From assembly GCF_050613145.1 (NCBI RefSeq), contig NZ_CP192507.1:3968001-4032000 (forward strand): a stretch of 64,000 bases of DNA, in the 5' to 3' direction. The position numbers and the translations under genes were made by a program. Numbering within the stretch: the stretch's first letter is position 1; each line of letters begins with the position of its first letter. Positions 20,646-29,883 of the stretch are shown here, piece after piece. The notes under the pieces were generated by a model. It had not been told where the DNA came from. It worked only from the letters and a program-made list of their open reading frames with translations, and did no database searches. Source of the DNA: Lysinibacillus_B sp050613145 (GTDB taxonomy: Bacteria; Bacillota; Bacilli; Bacillales_A; Planococcaceae).

Positions 20646-22025
20646 CTAATAAACAGGGAATTCAACACGAATAGTAGTTCCTTCATTTTCTTTACTATCC
20701 ACATGTATTTTCCCTTCATGTAACTGAACAATCGTTGACACGATAGACAAACCTAGGCCTGTGCCTTCGACTGTTCGTGTACGCGAAGTATCCGCTCGGT
20801 AAAAGCGCTCAAATATCCTGTCTATTTCTGTAGTACTTAAACCAATCCCTGTATCTTCAAAGGTTACAATGATGGACGCTGCACATTGCTCAACCGTTAT
20901 ATCGATCGTACCATCCGGTTGATTGTACTTAATCGCGTTTGTTAATAAATTATCCCAAACCGTATTTAATAAGGAGGGATCTCCGTTGATATCGAGATCA
21001 GGTAATGTGTAGCTGAGCATAATGCCCTTTTCCCCTATTACCCATTGATAATTTTGTACTAATTCTTTTAGTTGCTTCCCTACATTAAAGCGTTTCTTTT
21101 GCATAATCTCTTCATTACGGTCTAATGAAGCAAGTAATAATAACTGTTTCGTTAACGTAGATAACCTTTTAATTTCACCATTGATAATGGAAATGTATTG
21201 CTTTCTTTCTGTATGACTGAGTGAATCATTTTCTAATAAGGTTGTATAACCCTTTATATTGGATAACGGCGACTGAATATCATGGGAAATGTTCGAGATA
21301 AATTCCTTTCTCGTATCCTCTACCCTCTCTAATTTTTTCGCCATTTGTAAAAAGCTTCGCGAAAGCTCCCCTAACTCATCTTGCCGATTATCATCTAGTT
21401 GAATGTTGAAATGACCATTCGCAAGAGATGTGGTTGCTGTTGTTAACTTTGAAATCGGTTTAACTAAAAACTTTGTACTAATAATTACAAAAATAATACT
21501 TAACAAAACGGTTAGTCCGAGTAGCGCTGCAAAGAGTAAATGCATTTCATTAAACAAAAGCTTTAGATTCGGTCTCAAAAATAAAGCATATTGCTTTCCG
21601 TTATGGGTTAATGGCACACCAATCGTATTATTTAATTCATTTGCAAAAAAACCGGTTACAAATGTTTCACGTGGAAAATAAAGAATTCCATGATAAACAT
21701 TTCCATTCAGTACATATTCTTGTGCTGAGCTCGCCAACTGTTCATTTCTAAATGGCGCGCCGAAAAATGATGCTTCTCCCGTCTGATCAACTAAATACAT
21801 TTGATAGCCGATAGAAGCGATGTTTTCTAAATACTCCTGTAAATCAAGCGTAGGATGTTCGTCCGTATATGTGGCGATCGATTCAGCAATTACAGTTGTT
21901 TTATGGTCGTTGTAAGGTTTCAATTTTTGCTGGTAATACATATTGGATAAAAAAAAGGCCAGCATGCCACTAAAAAGCATAATCCCAATCGTCATGAGCA
22001 CAAACTTCGTATAGAGGGACTTCAT
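20646..22025 (-). CDS. hssS: Heme-responsive sensor histidine kinase HssS
   Basis: HssS senses heme stress at the membrane and phosphorylates HssR. The 459-residue protein has two transmembrane segments (about residues 8-28 and 165-187) around an extracellular domain with GAPFRNEQL, YHGI and FVTGFFANELNNTIG, which matches Staphylococcus aureus HssS as I remember it. A HAMP domain, HisKA (FISNISHDIQSPLSNIKGY, phospho-His) and an HATPase with N-box NLLTNAIKYN and GTGLGLSI follow. Its ATG overlaps the hssR stop (ATGA). Length is nearly that of S. aureus HssS (457). Confidence 0.9.
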   Translation of the reverse strand: MKSLYTKFVLMTIGIMLFSGMLAFFLSNMYYQQKLKPYNDHKTTVIAESIATYTDEHPTLDLQEYLENIASIGYQMYLVDQTGEASFFGAPFRNEQLASSAQEYVLNGNVYHGILYFPRETFVTGFFANELNNTIGVPLTHNGKQYALFLRPNLKLLFNEMHLLFAALLGLTVLLSIIFVIISTKFLVKPISKLTTATTSLANGHFNIQLDDNRQDELGELSRSFLQMAKKLERVEDTRKEFISNISHDIQSPLSNIKGYTTLLENDSLSHTERKQYISIINGEIKRLSTLTKQLLLLASLDRNEEIMQKKRFNVGKQLKELVQNYQWVIGEKGIMLSYTLPDLDINGDPSLLNTVWDNLLTNAIKYNQPDGTIDITVEQCAASIIVTFEDTGIGLSTTEIDRIFERFYRADTSRTRTVEGTGLGLSIVSTIVQLHEGKIHVDSKENEGTTIRVEFPVY

Positions 22026-22702
22026 GCTTGTTTTACCTCCAGCGCATAACCAACCCCGCGCACCGTTTTAATTTGAAAATCGTCCGTCCATTTAGAAAAA
22101 CGCTCTCTTAATCGTTTTATATGGACATCTACGGTACGCTCATCCCCTTCATAATCGAGCCCCCAAATGTGTTCGATAAGTTGATCTCTCGAAAACACTT
22201 GTGCAGGGTTGGCCATTAGCCAAAACAACAGTTCAAACTCCTTTAAAGGTAGCAGTATCGTTCTCTCACCGATTTTCACTTCATAGCTTTTTTTATTGAT
22301 CGTTGTTTCACCTATACGAATAATCGATTCATCTGCCTGATGGTCGTATCTGCGTAGCAATGCTGTAATGCGAAAGCTCAGCTCTTTTGGTTCAAACGGT
22401 TTCACTAAATAATCATCGGTACCCGCTAAAAACCCTTGCTCCTTATCTTCAATTTGATTTTTAGCGGTCAACAAAATGATTGGGATATGGAAGTGCTTGC
22501 GAATCTCCTTTGTTAATGTAAAACCATCCATAAAAGGCATCATCACATCGACTACTGCTAAATCACAATGCTCTTTATGAAGGACTTTTAAAGCCTCGAC
22601 CCCATCCTTTGCTTCCAATACTTTATAGCCTTGTTCAGATAAGTAAATACGAACAAGCTGTAACACATGAATATCATCATCTACAATTAAAATTGTTGTC
22701 AT
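22022..22702 (-). CDS. hssR: Heme response regulator HssR (OmpR family)
   Basis: HssR is the DNA-binding partner of HssS and activates hrtBA. The 226-residue protein has a receiver domain (acidic DDD, phospho-Asp in VVDVMMPFMDG, Lys in DYLVKPFEPKEL) and an OmpR winged helix with IWGLDYEGDERTVDVHIKRLR, a stretch I recall almost unchanged from S. aureus HssR. ATG 22702 is 8 bases after AGGAG; GTG 22705 is less well spaced. It is separated from hrtA by a terminator-like hairpin, so it probably has its own promoter. Confidence 0.92.
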   Translation of the reverse strand: MTTILIVDDDIHVLQLVRIYLSEQGYKVLEAKDGVEALKVLHKEHCDLAVVDVMMPFMDGFTLTKEIRKHFHIPIILLTAKNQIEDKEQGFLAGTDDYLVKPFEPKELSFRITALLRRYDHQADESIIRIGETTINKKSYEVKIGERTILLPLKEFELLFWLMANPAQVFSRDQLIEHIWGLDYEGDERTVDVHIKRLRERFSKWTDDFQIKTVRGVGYALEVKQA

Positions 22703-22732
22703 CACAATTTCTCCTATACTTTCGTGATATAT

Positions 22733-22766
22733 GAAAAATAGCCCAGCCTAAGCGGAGCTATTTTAA
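22733..22766 (-). terminator. Terminator between hrtA and hssR
   Basis: AAAATAGC/GCTATTTT stem followed by T-rich sequence on the minus strand, just after the hrtA stop. Confidence 0.65.
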
Positions 22767-22784
22767 ACAGTATACTATCAAATA

Positions 22785-23477
22785 TTAACCTAAAGCTTCA
22801 TTTTGTATAATGAGACCGTCGCTCATTTTGATGATTCGGTCTGCAAAAGGTAACATTTCTTCATCATGTGTGACCATTAATGTCGTAATGTTTAGCGTTT
22901 TTGTTAATTCTCGGATTAACTCCATCACATCTTTTGATCTTGTTGAATCTAAACTCGCAGTTGGTTCATCTGCAAAAAGCACTTTTGGCTTATGGATAAT
23001 CGCACGAGCAATAGCTACTCGCTGCTTTTCCCCACCAGATAATGAAGATGGATAGGCCTGCTTTCGATGTTCCATCCCGACTAATTTTAAAATGGCATCT
23101 ATTTCTTTTTTCTGCTCACGTTTAGTTTGTTTGGATTCAGAAACATCGAGCATCAGCTGAAGTTGCTCTTCAACTGTCAAGAAAGGCACAAGATGGGCAA
23201 ATTGAAACACAAAGCCGAATTGACTTGCCCGTATTTGTCGAATTTGCTCTTGATTCATTGCATTTAAATTATTTCCTTCGAATAGTATTTTCCCATCTGT
23301 TGCAGGCTGTAATCCGGCAGCAATTGTTAGAAGTGTACTTTTCCCAGAACCCGAAGCCCCTACTAACGCTGTAATTTCCCCTTGGTTTAATGTAAGGTTC
23401 ACACCTTTTAAGATGTCTTCCGCCACTTCACCGTTACTAAACGTTTTTTTCACTTCATCCATTGTAAAAAATGCCAT
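22785..23477 (-). CDS. hrtA: Heme efflux ABC transporter ATP-binding protein HrtA
   Basis: The 230-residue ATPase of the MacB/LolD type has Walker A GASGSGKST, Q-loop VFQFAHLVPF, signature LSGGEKQR, Walker B VLFADEP and VTHDEEM. With HrtB it exports or detoxifies heme at the membrane. ATG 23477 is preceded by AGGAGAGG; the longer in-frame reading to 23555 overlaps hrtB and has no ribosome site. It lies one base after hrtB, and both sit next to hssRS, which supports the name. Confidence 0.9.
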   Translation of the reverse strand: MAFFTMDEVKKTFSNGEVAEDILKGVNLTLNQGEITALVGASGSGKSTLLTIAAGLQPATDGKILFEGNNLNAMNQEQIRQIRASQFGFVFQFAHLVPFLTVEEQLQLMLDVSESKQTKREQKKEIDAILKLVGMEHRKQAYPSSLSGGEKQRVAIARAIIHKPKVLFADEPTASLDSTRSKDVMELIRELTKTLNITTLMVTHDEEMLPFADRIIKMSDGLIIQNEALG

Positions 23478-23478
23478 G

Positions 23479-24513
23479 TTACACCTCTCCTTGCTGAATC
23501 GCTTGTAGCGGTTGGATTTTTTTAATCTGCCACCCTGAGATAGTCGCACCGACAAACCCGATCATTAAAAAGACGAGCGATAAGATTAGCGTTGTTTCAA
23601 GCGGTAAACTAAAAGGCATTCCTTTCGGAGCAATGACATGGAACCCTTGACTGAGCCCCACAGAAATAGTGAGGGCAATTGCCGTAATACAAAGCATCTG
23701 TGTCCACATCATGTTAAATAATGTACTTGTTTTAACACCAATCGCTTTTAAAATGCCATATAAGCCCAATTTCTGTACATTCATCATATAGAAGAAGATG
23801 GCAAACAGCATCCCACTAATCACGACTAGGAACCAAACGATCATATTCAACGAAAGCTGTTCCGCATTGTAACTTGGAATCGTATTCAGGAACTCCTTAT
23901 TCGAAAATAATTGCAAGCCACTTACTTCCTGTACCTGCTCATTGCCTGGTACGAAAATTAATTGCATCTCTTCAACTCTGTACATTTCTTTGTAATTTTC
24001 TATATTAATAAAAGCTACTGGTGCATGGCTAAATTTCTTTTCATCTACAAAACCTTTCACGACCAATTCACCACTCAATTGGTTGTTCGTTAAAATATCT
24101 CCAACCTTTATGCCATCCTCTTGAAGCGAACGATTCAGAATCACTTCACCGGGTTGAACATCCTCAAATAAATCAGAATGAGTAGCAGCAACAAAAGCTA
24201 CACTTTGCTGCTTATTATATTGATCATTTAAAAAACCCATTTGGATTGATAGCGCTGTTGCCTCTGGATGAGCGCCTAACACTTCCTCCTGCATGCTACG
24301 ATCGATTTTCGATAAATTATAAGATTTGTCTGCCTCTGCACTCATATAAAACTGTCCATTCGGCAAATCCTTTATTAACGCTGCATTGTCTTGTGATAAA
24401 CCATTCGCTAAACCAGATATCATAAATGTTAATAAGCTAATTAAAAAAACAATTGAACCAAAAATCAAAAACTTGCTTTTGTTTTTCTTCATTTCTTTCA
24501 AAGCAAGGTTCAT
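23479..24513 (-). CDS. hrtB: Heme efflux ABC transporter permease HrtB (FtsX/MacB fold)
   Basis: The 344-residue permease has one N-terminal transmembrane helix after MNLALKEMKKNKSKF, a large extracellular domain and three C-terminal helices (about 230-250, 275-300 and 310-330), the FtsX-like topology of HrtB. The N-terminal segment SGLANGLSQDN resembles S. aureus HrtB. GGGAGG lies eight bases before ATG 24513; an upstream ATG at 24528 has none. A direct repeat matching the HssR box lies 47 bases upstream. Confidence 0.88.
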   Translation of the reverse strand: MNLALKEMKKNKSKFLIFGSIVFLISLLTFMISGLANGLSQDNAALIKDLPNGQFYMSAEADKSYNLSKIDRSMQEEVLGAHPEATALSIQMGFLNDQYNKQQSVAFVAATHSDLFEDVQPGEVILNRSLQEDGIKVGDILTNNQLSGELVVKGFVDEKKFSHAPVAFINIENYKEMYRVEEMQLIFVPGNEQVQEVSGLQLFSNKEFLNTIPSYNAEQLSLNMIVWFLVVISGMLFAIFFYMMNVQKLGLYGILKAIGVKTSTLFNMMWTQMLCITAIALTISVGLSQGFHVIAPKGMPFSLPLETTLILSLVFLMIGFVGATISGWQIKKIQPLQAIQQGEV

Positions 24514-24559
24514 ATCTATTCCTCCCATCGCATTCTTTCTACACTTAGAATAGATGACT

Positions 24560-24579
24560 TATATGAACAGAAGATGAAC
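24560..24579 (-). promoter_or_regulatory. HssR-binding direct repeat upstream of hrtBA
   Basis: On the minus strand GTTCATCTT-CT-GTTCATATA matches the S. aureus HssR box GTTCATATT-N2-GTTCATATT in spacing and in all but two positions. It is 47 bases before the hrtB start. Confidence 0.85.
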
Positions 24580-24707
24580 AAAGCTTTACATTTTAGAGCG
24601 TAATCCCTACTCTCCCTACCCCTTATTTCATCATTAAGTAGAACTTTATTATGCATAATGCGTTTACATTGGTGGATGGAAATTTTGTTAATAAATGGGG
24701 TGTAAAG

Positions 24708-25886
24708 ATGAATCGTGAAAAGCTCAAACAATTTGATTGGACACTTGCCTTTATATTACTTGTCTTTTTATGCATTAGTATACTAGCCATTTCATCTGCT
24801 CAGACATCAAGCTATATCAACAGTAATTTTGCGCTGAAGCAAATTGTTTATTATGGCATGGGCGCTTGTATTATTGGATTTATCATGCTTTTTGATATGG
24901 AGCAATATAAGAAAATCGTGTGGTATTTATATGGTTTTGGGGTACTTTTACTCGTAGTGTTAATTTTCATGCCCGAAGGAAAAGGACAAATCGGGGAAAT
25001 CGTGAACGGCGCCAAAAGCTGGTATCATACGCCAATTGGCAATATACAGCCGTCTGAATTCATGAAGACCTTTTATATACTCGCCTGTGCGAAACTCATT
25101 AGCGTACACAATGAAAGTGAAACCATCAAAACATTAAAAACTGACTTTATGTTACTTGCCAAAATAGCGGCAACTCTTATCGTGCCATTAGCGCTTGTTT
25201 TCGATCAGCCAGACCTTGGTTCTTCACTTGTATTTTTAGCTATTACATTAGCACTCATTATCGTCGCAGGTATTTCATGGTATATTATTGTACCAACATT
25301 AGCAATCGGTGGCGGAATAGCAGTATTACTACTATGGATGGCGGTTTATATGCCTAACTTCTTACAAGAAAAGCTTGGCTTTAGAGGATATCATTCTGGG
25401 CGAATTTATTCTTGGCTAGATCCACACTCTTATTCAGCCAATGAAGGATTCCAACTCATTTCCTCTTTAAATGCGATTGGCTCAGGAGAAATTATAGGAA
25501 AGGGCTATCAAGACCGAGAAGTGTATGTCGTAGAAAATCATACCGATTTTATATTTACGGTCATTGGAGAAGAGTAGGGATTTTTAGGTGCGAGCTTAGT
25601 TATCTGCTTATACTTTTTACTCATTTATCATTTAATACAAACTGCCTTTATAGTGAGGGATTCGTTTAGTACCTATATTTGTGCAGGTATCATCGCTATG
25701 ATTACATTCCATGTACTTGAAAACATCGGTATGACAATTCAATTGCTACCGATTACCGGCATTCCGCTACCGTTTATTAGCTATGGTGGCAGCTCACTCA
25801 TGGGCAATGCACTCGCCTTAGGACTCATTTTTAGCATGAGGTTTCATCATAAACAGTATATGTTTACAACAGATGAGGAACATTAA
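24708..25886 (+). pseudogene. RodA/FtsW-family SEDS protein interrupted by one in-frame TAG
   Basis: Reading through gives 392 residues with about ten membrane segments and SEDS signatures: IQPSEFMKTF, DQPDLGSSLVF, FRGYHSGRIYSWLDP, the GYQDREVYVVENHTDFIF stretch and a C-terminal PLPFISYGGSS. SEDS proteins polymerise peptidoglycan strands with a partner transpeptidase. A TAG at 25575 follows the conserved VIGEE, where family members continue with a hydrophobic residue and GF; the frame resumes exactly after it. One substitution explains it. It may be a true nonsense mutation, a read-through case or a sequence error. It is likely a paralogue of the housekeeping rodA/ftsW. Confidence 0.85.
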
Positions 25887-25897
25887 CACGTTAAAAG

Positions 25898-25929
25898 GCG
25901 AGGCCCTACAAACCGTTGTAGAGACTCGC
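25898..25929 (+). terminator. Terminator of the SEDS gene
   Basis: GCGAG...CTCGC with inner CTACAA/TTGTAG stem and an ACCG loop, 11 bases after the stop; no strong T-run follows. Confidence 0.6.
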
Positions 25930-25977
25930 TCTCACCCTAAGCATACCTTATAGTAACAATACACCTTCAACCAATAT

Positions 25978-26271
25978 TTACTTCGGGATAATCATCCAAT
26001 GTGAATCTTGTAACGTTATTTGCTTTTCTTCTTTTGTTATAGTCATAGAATAACGAATGTACGTTTCAGTTTCCTCATCTACTGTAATTTCTGCATTTTC
26101 AATACTTGTTTTTAATGATACCAGTTCAATTGTACGCTCTTTATTTTCTTGATGTTCGTTTAACAATCTCTCTATATGTCGAAGTATTATCGCTCTATCA
26201 TGCGCTGTCGCTTTTCGCACAATCTTTCTTTCCTGGAGTAATAATTCTTCAATTTCTTTTCTACTGAGCAT
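25978..26271 (-). CDS. Conserved-looking small protein, unknown function
   Basis: The 97-residue protein begins with a charged, probably coiled-coil half (RKEIEELLLQERKIVRKA) and ends in beta-rich sequence with DSHWMIIP. No signal peptide or membrane segment. Family not recognised. ATG 26271 has AAAGGG eight bases upstream; an ATG at 26289 is less well supported. It is followed by two more genes on the same strand upstream with short gaps, so it may be the end of a small operon. Confidence 0.5.
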   Translation of the reverse strand: MLSRKEIEELLLQERKIVRKATAHDRAIILRHIERLLNEHQENKERTIELVSLKTSIENAEITVDEETETYIRYSMTITKEEKQITLQDSHWMIIPK

Positions 26272-26297
26272 CCTTATCGCCCTTTCCATGTACTACT

Positions 26298-26492
26298 CTA
26301 ACGCTTCAAACGCCGCTTTATATCAAAAAAACCGATTGTACCGCATATGCATACACCTAACCCCATTAACCCTGTCAAAAACCAACTGTCTCCCCAATTC
26401 ACAATGAAGCTATATAAACAACCTAATGCAACCAGTATCGCTGCATATTTTGCTCGCCACTGCTCTAGCTTTGACTGCTTGCTATTGCTCAC
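26298..26492 (-). CDS. Small membrane protein, two predicted helices
   Basis: Sixty-four residues: a polar start (SNSKQSKLEQWRAKY), two hydrophobic helices (about 16-35 and 37-56) and a basic end KRRLKR. The start is GTG 26492, six bases after GGAGGGG; a longer in-frame reading to 26549 has no ribosome site. Function unknown. Confidence 0.55.
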   Translation of the reverse strand: MSNSKQSKLEQWRAKYAAILVALGCLYSFIVNWGDSWFLTGLMGLGVCICGTIGFFDIKRRLKR

Positions 26493-26562
26493 AATACCCC
26501 CTCCATATCTACTTATTTGTCCTGCATTACCGCGCATTAGGACGGCCACATCTTCCTAAATC

Positions 26563-27186
26563 TCACTCTATTTCTCGCTTCATTCGCTCGAACATATGTA
26601 TATTTGAATAATATTGAATACCTTTAGATTCATTAATCGACTGTTTCATATGGCGTTCATATGCCAAACGATCCCCTCGAGCAAAGGCTAATTGTGCACG
26701 TAAACTCGACTGCATCCAAGGCGTTTGTACCGTATAATTGTTCATTTCTGTCTCATCATTTTCCAGTGCCGCAACTAGCGCAAGTGTGTATTGTCCAATT
26801 TCCGTTTGTGCAACAGGGGCAATTAGATGACGGGCTGCATCAAAATCCTTTAGGAACACTGCGCGATTCGCACCATATACCGCCTGCAACTTTTTATTGT
26901 TATATTTTTCTAACACACGATCGAGTGCCGCAATCATCTGTGCATCTGAACCCTCACGTAATTGATAGAAATAGTCAAACATTGGATTATTCCGTTGCTG
27001 ATTAATATACTTCGTAATGCCCTTTAAATTTTGTGATCGATAAAGTATATAAAGCATCCATGGTATTTCAAGTGACGCTATGAAAGCAAACACTACAAGT
27101 GCCACCCATATTGGCCAGTCTAACGCCGAAAAGCCAATCCCTAATACAAGTGCAAGTGGAATCATCCACAGTAATTTTTTTAACAC
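26563..27186 (-). CDS. Membrane-anchored hypothetical protein with TPR-like repeats
   Basis: About 207 residues: two N-terminal transmembrane helices (residues 5-22 and 28-52) followed by a helical soluble part with repeats reminiscent of tetratricopeptides (YGANRAVFLKDFDAARHLI, LRAQLAFARGDRLAYERHM). I did not recognise a named family. GTG 27186 lies six bases after GGAGGG, whereas ATG 27192 touches the ribosome site and is unlikely to be used. It is the first of three short genes on this strand. Confidence 0.55.
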   Translation of the reverse strand: MLKKLLWMIPLALVLGIGFSALDWPIWVALVVFAFIASLEIPWMLYILYRSQNLKGITKYINQQRNNPMFDYFYQLREGSDAQMIAALDRVLEKYNNKKLQAVYGANRAVFLKDFDAARHLIAPVAQTEIGQYTLALVAALENDETEMNNYTVQTPWMQSSLRAQLAFARGDRLAYERHMKQSINESKGIQYYSNIHMFERMKREIE

Positions 27187-27240
27187 CCTCATCCCTCCGA
27201 TACTATTCTCTTTATGTGCCTAGCTGACTTTAAAAATGCC

Positions 27241-27501
27241 TTACATGACAATCTTCCAATGAGGGTCCTTCACTTTTCTGACAGAGGGAATGCTCGCTTC
27301 GTCACAAGCACCAAATTGTATGTAATTTTGCTGAGCCTTCTTTAATGGTGGCACATTTGCTCCGCCTTCAACATCAGGGTGATTAAACTGCACATTATCA
27401 TCTTCCCAATAACATATTTCACATATTTCACAAATTTCAAATGTACCAGGTGGCTTTTCAGTCAAAGTTTTGTAGCCACAGCAAGGACAAGTATACTTCA
27501 T
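27241..27501 (-). CDS. CPCC family cysteine-rich protein
   Basis: The 86-residue protein starts MKYTCPCCGYKTL and has further CEICEIC, fitting the CPCC cysteine-rich family (Pfam PF14206), which probably binds zinc. Members follow the CPCCGY...YEICPVCGWEDD pattern; here an extra CEI repeat is present. ATG 27501 has AAAGGA about nine bases upstream. Cellular role unknown. Confidence 0.75.
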   Translation of the reverse strand: MKYTCPCCGYKTLTEKPPGTFEICEICEICYWEDDNVQFNHPDVEGGANVPPLKKAQQNYIQFGACDEASIPSVRKVKDPHWKIVM

Positions 27502-27562
27502 CACAATTCCTTTCTTTCATTTTTAGTCCCTTTCAAATCGTTGTTCACCTCAAATAGAGTAG

Positions 27563-28126
27563 CTAGCATCCACGCAAAAACGCTTTCTCTACTCCTTCAA
27601 CAGCACATCGTATGTTGTAAAATTTCATTATTAACGGATGTGTATCCTCCGTAAAATACAACTTCTTTAATTTTCGTTTTCCTAGCCTTCTATCAAACAT
27701 CGAAAATGCACGGATCATGATATTTTCTGATCTTAATGCTTCTTCGATAGATAAATTGCTATAGTTCATCAATGGAGCATACAGATGATAGCTTGCAAAA
27801 AGACTTTGCCTCATCAGGATTTCTTCTGCATAGTCTGAGGCCTCAACTAAAGCTTGTCGTTCCTTAGATTGGAACATCATTTCCCAATTTTGGTTATACG
27901 GAATGCCGCTTAAATTTACTTCTGCTTTCATCTGTTCATATAAGTGCCCATGCTTTACGGCAAATGTAAGATCAGAAGCACTCAGGATTTCTTTTTTATC
28001 AAATGTGATCCATATTCTGCTCGGACCATCATGGATACGATAAACCGTTGCATGTAGCTGGATACGCCCCTTTAACTTGGCACATAAAAAGCCTTCCAGT
28101 CTGGCTTTCGTTTTACTCCATTGCAA
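27563..28126 (-). CDS. SF0329-like conserved protein of unknown function
   Basis: About 187 residues beginning (after a TTG start) QWSKTKARLEGFLC, then RIWITFDKKEILSASDLTF and FDRRLGKRKL. This pattern resembles the conserved Firmicute SF0329 family, judged from memory. There are no membrane segments. TTG 28126 is chosen because GGGGGG lies six bases upstream and family members start MQWSK; ATG 28132 abuts that site. No function is known. Confidence 0.65.
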   Translation of the reverse strand: MQWSKTKARLEGFLCAKLKGRIQLHATVYRIHDGPSRIWITFDKKEILSASDLTFAVKHGHLYEQMKAEVNLSGIPYNQNWEMMFQSKERQALVEASDYAEEILMRQSLFASYHLYAPLMNYSNLSIEEALRSENIMIRAFSMFDRRLGKRKLKKLYFTEDTHPLIMKFYNIRCAVEGVEKAFLRGC

Positions 28127-28170
28127 AGTCATCCCCCCTTTATTTGCGCCTTCAGTTTTCGAAAAAATAG

Positions 28171-28207
28171 CGCTAGAATGGTGTGAAATCTAAAATCACA
28201 CCATTCT
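28171..28207 (-). terminator. Terminator region downstream of the ABC exporter operon
   Basis: Perfect 12-bp stem AGAATGGTGTGA/TCACACCATTCT; on the minus strand it is followed by AGCGCTATTTTTT. Confidence 0.65.
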
Positions 28208-28254
28208 GTAGTTCATTAAATTCTATACTTCTTAACAAAAGAATACCTCATATA

Positions 28255-29883
28255 TTACTTCCCACGTTTCAACAAGAATTTCCAAGCACCGACATTCATA
28301 ACGATCAGTACAACTAAGTAAATGACCGCGCCATAGGTAAACTTTGATGCTATGAAGTAATGAATCCCCGCTAAGATGGCTATCGGAATAAGCAGCAAGA
28401 ATGTTTGCCACCCTTGAGCATCGTTGATTTCATTGTAAGGCTTGGCAAAAGGAATTTTGCTCCCAAGTCCGATATAACAAATGACCGTGTATAAACAGCT
28501 TGCTACTAAAACAACCAATAAATCAGGAAGAATCCTTGTTCCATAAATAAAGCAAAAGACCATGCTTAAAACGACATATATTGGTATATACAACTTTATT
28601 AAAAACGCTTTTAAGCTACCTTTTTTTAAATCCGTATAGTTACCGATTGGGAACGCTTTATAAATCCAAGCCGCTTTATATGTTGCCGAATGACCAAGCA
28701 TGAGCACCGCAGTCGGAATAATGAGCATACTAAAATAAATCGTTAAATAACTCATGCTGACCGCATAATCCACATCGTCTGTTCTCATCACATTAAACAT
28801 AAAAATGAACGGAATAACGAAAGAAAACCCTAAAGATGGATAGACTTTCAACTTAAACTCACGCTCTTGTTTCAGCATAAGAGAAGAAAAACGATAAAAA
28901 GCTCTTTCCTCATTTGTTCGGCAAATGACTCTTAATAACGACTCCTTTAGACGATTGTGCTTTGCCTTTTTCGACTTGCTTGTATTTAATAATTTTTGCA
29001 GATTGCGTTCAAAGGTCGGGATTAGCTTAATGTACAGCCCAATCGATACGATGGGCATAACAATCGAGAAAACGCTAAATACGACTGTGAATACAGACCG
29101 ATCCCCATTCAGCAGTAACTCATACGGTGCAGCAAACCACATCGGAATGAGAAAAACACTCCACCAATGAAACTCCATAACGATATCTAAATTAACAAGT
29201 TCAAAGGACCTGACGAGGAATTGATAGCCGATCATCAGTACTAATGACAAGGCAATTTGTACATAATTAATAATATCCTTTAGCCTTTCCCCATCAAAAA
29301 ATCGTAAAATCACCATATATAAGATAGCTGTAAGAACGACAATAAAAATATCGATTAATACAAGCTCAAACACCGTTAAAAGAAAGAACAAAATACCTTG
29401 TTGGAACAAGGCGACGATCAGAGGAATCGCCGTCACGGCAATCGTTAAATACGTTAAATAGATGAGGATATGCATGAATTTCGCTGCGTTCACCGTTTTT
29501 GCAGCGATTGGCTTAGTAGAAAGAATGCTTCTATCTCGGACATCTAATAGGACAGAAGAGAAATCCGCAATCATCGATGTCATAATCATAAAAATAATGA
29601 TGGCATACGTAATACTCATCTGAAAAAGGAAGTTCTCGCCAAAAGCCATAAACGGAATCAGCACAAGACCGATTAAAGTATAAATCCATAAAGATTTGAT
29701 GTAACCGTACTTTTTTTCTTCGCTTTTTTTCGTTGCTGCTTGGCTAAATAAAGTCGGGACCCTGCGCTCATCCATTGTCAGCTTAATGTGGAGGATTTGC
29801 CTCATAACTTCATAATCGACCCCCATTTTAATAAAAAGAAATCGCATGTTATCCAGCAGTTTTAATGTTTTAAAATCCCTCAT
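28255..29883 (-). CDS. Putative ABC exporter, membrane subunit
   Basis: The 542-residue membrane protein has about 12 hydrophobic segments and no ATPase motifs, fitting the putative ABC exporter family (Pfam PF16962 type). A cytoplasmic N-terminus with charged residues precedes the first helix near residue 60. It overlaps the ATPase stop in ATGA and forms a two-gene operon. Substrate unknown. ATG 29883 is better spaced from GAGGTG than ATG 29886. Confidence 0.8.
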   Translation of the reverse strand: MRDFKTLKLLDNMRFLFIKMGVDYEVMRQILHIKLTMDERRVPTLFSQAATKKSEEKKYGYIKSLWIYTLIGLVLIPFMAFGENFLFQMSITYAIIIFMIMTSMIADFSSVLLDVRDRSILSTKPIAAKTVNAAKFMHILIYLTYLTIAVTAIPLIVALFQQGILFFLLTVFELVLIDIFIVVLTAILYMVILRFFDGERLKDIINYVQIALSLVLMIGYQFLVRSFELVNLDIVMEFHWWSVFLIPMWFAAPYELLLNGDRSVFTVVFSVFSIVMPIVSIGLYIKLIPTFERNLQKLLNTSKSKKAKHNRLKESLLRVICRTNEERAFYRFSSLMLKQEREFKLKVYPSLGFSFVIPFIFMFNVMRTDDVDYAVSMSYLTIYFSMLIIPTAVLMLGHSATYKAAWIYKAFPIGNYTDLKKGSLKAFLIKLYIPIYVVLSMVFCFIYGTRILPDLLVVLVASCLYTVICYIGLGSKIPFAKPYNEINDAQGWQTFLLLIPIAILAGIHYFIASKFTYGAVIYLVVLIVMNVGAWKFLLKRGK

